A program made the translations under genes and the position numbers. From Chitinispirillales bacterium ANBcel5 (GTDB lineage: Bacteria > Fibrobacterota > Chitinivibrionia > Chitinivibrionales > Chitinispirillaceae), in contig JARUKZ010000001.1 in assembly GCA_029688955.1 (NCBI GenBank), forward strand, positions 1 to 64,000: a stretch of DNA of 64,000 bases, written 5' to 3'. The notes below the pieces were generated by a model. The model worked only from the letters and a program-made list of their open reading frames with translations, was not told the origin of the DNA and ran no database searches. Below are positions 61,117 to 64,000 of the stretch, in pieces (the stretch's first letter is position 1; every line of letters starts with the position of its first letter).

Positions 61117-61577
61117 AAAAAGTCGTCGCGGCTGTAATCTCAGATACTCATAACCTGCTCAGAGCTGAGCTTATTAAACTTTTAAACGGTGTGGATTTGA
61201 TAATTCACGCCGGTGATATAGGTGATGATGAAATCATGGCTTCGCTTGAAAGCATCGCTCCCCTACACGCAGTAAGAGGCAATACCGATTATTCCGCACG
61301 GGCATCCACATTGCCCTTAACCGATATCGTTAGAGTGGGATCAGCTCACTTATACGTTATACATAACATCGCAGGACTGGATATCGATCCTCTTTCGGCG
61401 GGTATTAGTGCGGTTGTTTACGGCCACAGTCACAGAGCATGCAGTGAAACTAAAGATGGGGTGCTCTATTTTAACCCCGGAAGCGCGGGACCCGTACGAT
61501 TCAATCTGCCGGTGACAGTTGGTTTTATTACCGAAGAGAACGGAAAGTTAAGCTCAAGGATTGAGCGGGTTATTTAA
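61113..61577 (+). CDS. YfcE/MJ0936-family phosphodiesterase
   Basis: A 154-residue calcineurin-like metallophosphoesterase. Metal ligands are visible in AVISDTHNLLRAEL (Asp, His), IIHAGDIGDDEI (Asp), VRGNTDYSA (Asn) and VVYGHSHRA (His pair); LYFNPGSAGPVRF closes the fold. Members hydrolyse bis-pNPP and small phosphodiesters in vitro; the natural substrate is unclear. The start ATG overlaps the sensor kinase stop. It converges with the pseudouridine synthase gene, sharing 4 bp at the stops. The close coupling to a sensor kinase is odd for this housekeeping-like enzyme. Confidence 0.93.
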   Translation: MKKVVAAVISDTHNLLRAELIKLLNGVDLIIHAGDIGDDEIMASLESIAPLHAVRGNTDYSARASTLPLTDIVRVGSAHLYVIHNIAGLDIDPLSAGISAVVYGHSHRACSETKDGVLYFNPGSAGPVRFNLPVTVGFITEENGKLSSRIERVI

Positions 61578-62284
61578 TACCCCAGTGCTTTTTCTTCAAG
61601 TAATGTAATTGCCCCCGAGATTTGATGATTCGTGAACAGGGCGCCGGTTCGGGGCTGCTGTTTAAAACTGTACTCCCGCTCTTTTAATCTAAACGAGAGT
61701 GCATAGGAGTGAAGATAGCCTCTGTCCGCCTCAGAATCCATTTTACCATAAAGCGAATCTCCATAAATCGGGGCTCTGATAGATTTTAACGCTACACGTA
61801 TCTGGTGTGTTTTACCCGTTTGGGGCAGGATCAGATAAAGGCGAAATTTGGGTAAAAGAGAGGTACTGAAAAACCGGGTAAACGCAGGGTTGTTTTGAGT
61901 CTTAAGAAGGATCCATTTGCCGTTGCGCCTCTTTTGCATATCGCCACTTATAACCCCCTGTTTTTTTTTAGGCTGATTACCCCCGATGGCAAGATACATC
62001 TTTTTAATCGTTTTCTTTCTGAACTGAGAGGCAAGAATTGCTGCACTTTCTTTGTGAAGAGCAAAGAGGAGAAGCCCGGAGGTCATAGTGTCGAGCCGGT
62101 GCACAGGATAAAGTTTTTCACTTTCTGTCCACTCTCTGACCTTTTGGGTAAGACCAGTAGAGTGAAAAGAGACCCCGTGATCTTTATCGATAATGCAGAA
62201 ATGTTCATTTTTGTAAACTGGTGTAAACAGAGGTACTCCTACAGTTTGTTTTTCTTTGAGTTTTCGGAACCTCTTTTCAGGCAT
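61574..62284 (-). CDS. RluA-family pseudouridine synthase
   Basis: A 236-residue RNA pseudouridine synthase, without an S4 domain. Motif I is YPVHRLDTMTSGLLLFAL (catalytic Asp), then KKTIKKMYLAIGG (motif II Tyr), LILPQTGKTHQIRVAL (motif III) and APIYGDSLYG. Short RluA members of this type modify tRNA or rRNA; the exact base is unclear. Its start lies inside the 3' end of dinB (46-bp overlap); a later start cannot be excluded because the N-terminal 15 residues are not conserved. It is last of the yhbY-dinB-rluA run. Confidence 0.9.
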   Translation of the reverse strand: MPEKRFRKLKEKQTVGVPLFTPVYKNEHFCIIDKDHGVSFHSTGLTQKVREWTESEKLYPVHRLDTMTSGLLLFALHKESAAILASQFRKKTIKKMYLAIGGNQPKKKQGVISGDMQKRRNGKWILLKTQNNPAFTRFFSTSLLPKFRLYLILPQTGKTHQIRVALKSIRAPIYGDSLYGKMDSEADRGYLHSYALSFRLKEREYSFKQQPRTGALFTNHQISGAITLLEEKALGY

Positions 62285-63417
62285 CCTGGTCCATATTTTT
62301 TAAGTACGTTGTCTACGGCTTTTTCCGCGTTTTGAAGTGTTTGTATGTGCTCATCCTGGTAAAAGAGGTTGAGTTGATGGTCCCGGCCAAAGTCACAGAT
62401 CCCTATACCGATAAGTCTGAGAGTGGTGTCACGTACCTGAGAAACAAGCTTCAGCCCATACTCATAAATCACTCTGGATACATCGCAGGGACAGGGTAAA
62501 GGCATTCTTTTGGAGTGGCGGGAGAAGTCGGGTCTTCTATAGGTAAGAACAACTGTTGATCCCTTCAGGTTACTATCTCTTGCCTGTCTTGCAACGTCCT
62601 GAGACAGTGATAAGAGTACCGTTTTCCACTCCTCTCTGTTGGAACAGTCACGAGAAAAAGTATGCTCTCTGGAGATTGACTTTGGTTTCTTAGGTGGTTC
62701 AACGTTTCTTTCATCTACACCCCTGCAAAGATAATAGAGAGATGCACCCTGCTTCCCAAGCTTTTTATGAAGGTAATCAAACGGGCACTTCTGAAGATCC
62801 CCTGTGCTTACTATGCCTAATTCATAGAGCCTTTCTTTGGTCTTCTGACCAACTCCCCATATTTTACTTACAGGGAGTGTAGAAAGCCACGCTGTAATCT
62901 TATCAGTAGCAAAGGGTACCACAGTTATTCCGTTGGGTTTTTTATAATCTGAGGCTATTTTTGCCAAGAATTTATTGGGAGCAACTCCTATGGATGCACT
63001 CAGGGATTGTTGTTCCCTTATCTTCTCTAAAATCTTTTCAGCCGCATTCAGGGGTTGACCAAAAAGCCTGGCGCTTCCGGTCATATCAAGAAAAGCTTCG
63101 TCAACCGATATTTGTTCGATAAGAGGAGAAAAGGAGCGCAGGATATCCATTATCGCCCTTGACGCTTTCACATACGCATCCATCCTTGGCTTAAGGAAAA
63201 TACCATGCGGGCAGCGACGGTAAGCCTCACTAACCGCCATAGCAGAGTGAACACCAAATCTCCTTGCCTCATAACTTGCAGCGCTTACCACGCCCCGTTC
63301 ACCGGGCCTTGCGCCAACGATGACAGGTTTACCCTGTAAGCCGGGATTATCACGCTGCTCAACAGAGGTAAAGAACGCATCCATATCGATGTGAAAAACT
63401 ACTCTCTGTTTATCCAT
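62239..63417 (-). CDS. dinB: DNA polymerase IV (Y-family)
   Basis: A 392-residue translesion polymerase. Palm residues: FHIDMDAFFTSVEQRDNPGL (first metal Asp and steric-gate Phe), ISVDEAFLDMTGSARL (the SVDE catalytic Asp/Glu), IGVAPNKFLAKIASDYKKPN, then the thumb HhH VSKIWGVGQKTKERLYELGI and a C-terminal little finger. The end ...NLFYQDEH resembles the beta-clamp-binding segment QxxLF (QLNLF). AGGTAAG precedes the ATG. It follows yhbY and overlaps the rluA-like gene. No LexA box was identified. Confidence 0.95.
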   Translation of the reverse strand: MDKQRVVFHIDMDAFFTSVEQRDNPGLQGKPVIVGARPGERGVVSAASYEARRFGVHSAMAVSEAYRRCPHGIFLKPRMDAYVKASRAIMDILRSFSPLIEQISVDEAFLDMTGSARLFGQPLNAAEKILEKIREQQSLSASIGVAPNKFLAKIASDYKKPNGITVVPFATDKITAWLSTLPVSKIWGVGQKTKERLYELGIVSTGDLQKCPFDYLHKKLGKQGASLYYLCRGVDERNVEPPKKPKSISREHTFSRDCSNREEWKTVLLSLSQDVARQARDSNLKGSTVVLTYRRPDFSRHSKRMPLPCPCDVSRVIYEYGLKLVSQVRDTTLRLIGIGICDFGRDHQLNLFYQDEHIQTLQNAEKAVDNVLKKYGPGCLKRGSENSKKNKL

Positions 63418-63446
63418 TTGCTTACCTGTGCGTCGCGAAGAAAAAC

Positions 63447-63743
63447 TCAGGGTAACGTTATCTGAGCTTTCTCTTTGTTTCTTCTGAATAGTATTATTTT
63501 AAACCCTAAAACCTGCACTTTTTGCGCTCCTGTTTTCCGGCAGATCTCCTCTGCTGCTTCATTGCGATCAAGCCCCGAAGACTCCAGCAGATTTATCTTT
63601 ATAAGTTCATGATCATCGAGCGATTCTGATATCTGTGAAATAATTCCTTCACTTAAACCATCTTTGCCAATTTGAATCACAGGGTTTAATGAATGAGCCA
63701 GACCTTTAAGATACTGGCGCTGTTTAGTGCTGAGTTGTGACAT
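63447..63743 (-). CDS. yhbY: YhbY-family RNA-binding protein (CRM domain)
   Basis: A 98-residue CRM-domain protein that associates with pre-50S ribosomes. It shows the family start LSTKQRQYLKGLAHSLNPVI, the QIGKDGLSEGI GxxG-type loop, then DDHELIKINLLE and a C-terminal AAEEICRKTGAQKVQVLGFK IILFRRN strand pair. AAGGAACAA precedes the ATG. It is upstream of dinB on the same strand, 29 bp apart. Right of it, 63744-64000 shows no gene. Confidence 0.93.
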   Translation of the reverse strand: MSQLSTKQRQYLKGLAHSLNPVIQIGKDGLSEGIISQISESLDDHELIKINLLESSGLDRNEAAEEICRKTGAQKVQVLGFKIILFRRNKEKAQITLP

Positions 63744-64000
63744 CTGTTGTTGTTCCTTTTCCTATAAACATGAAAGCTCTAAAAATAGTTTTTTCCAACC
63801 AAAAAGTCTCTCCAGCATAAGCTATCTTAATAGTGAGCGGCTGAAAATACGTTTTGGGTGCAGACGGAATTGGCTTTGTTTTTTGTCGGTCTCAGAGTAT
63901 CTTTTCATAACTCCTTGCATAATAGTAGGTATGCTGTAGCAGTGTACTGTCGTGTATTGGCGAACCAAAATCGCAAAACAGGCCAGATTCAATGAGTTTA

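Noticed and set aside
63727-63939. 70-codon plus-strand frame at the right end
   Set aside because: Antisense overlap with the yhbY start, with no recognisable product.

Overview
The window looks like chromosomal DNA of a Gram-negative bacterium, probably anaerobic. Supporting genes are secD/secF, a recCBD operon, outer-membrane barrel proteins, a secreted protein with a C-terminal domain like the type IX sorting tail, an activase with two dehydratase-like proteins of the 2-hydroxyacyl-CoA dehydratase family, and an oxygen-independent type of ergothioneine operon. This mix fits the Fibrobacterota/Chlorobiota/Bacteroidota neighbourhood (for example a chitinispirillum-like lineage). There is no rRNA here, so the placement is an inference.

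Bases 1-7500 are an accessory region full of repeats and broken genes. It holds a 42-bp tandem array (1-399), two copies of a GC-rich hairpin-rich repeat (591-920) that cut off a frameshifted higA-like antitoxin gene, an apparently intact higBA-like toxin-antitoxin pair (1403-2010), a truncated small conserved gene (2517-2651), an HNH endonuclease, two DUF2442 proteins, a broken metallo-beta-lactamase fragment, a 21-bp tandem array (5256-5741), and an IS200/IS605-type tnpA set among REP-like clusters of perfect hairpins (4726-7475).

Bases 7500-26700 are mostly core genes: a membrane sulfatase-like enzyme, a MerR regulator, gpsA, der, a three-gene dehydratase/activase operon, a lone receiver, secDF, outer-membrane and secreted proteins, a radical SAM protein, a PLD-like protein, a Cof-type phosphatase and a WalJ-like MBL hydrolase. 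Bases 26700-37800 concern carbohydrates: a GH130 phosphorylase paired with a GT4 fusion protein, then a minus-strand operon of response regulator, histidine kinase, CheX, O-antigen ligase-like polymerase and two glycosyltransferases.

Two tRNA genes (Pro-TGG, Arg-TCT) precede the recC-recB-recD operon (38348-47520). A second HUH transposase of the RAYT type, flanked by inverted short repeats, lies between recD and the comM/yifB gene. At 52756-56699 four tightly packed minus-strand genes encode a three-domain rhodanese with one live CGTGWR site, a histidine N-alpha-methyltransferase (EgtD/EanA), a SufS cysteine desulfurase and a SufE. I read this as a self-contained anaerobic ergothioneine operon in which the desulfurase pair feeds sulfur to the EanB-like rhodanese; it is the most interesting system in the window. 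The right end carries an alpha/beta hydrolase, a secreted protein, a MASE3 sensor kinase overlapping a phosphodiesterase gene, an RluA-type pseudouridine synthase, dinB and yhbY.
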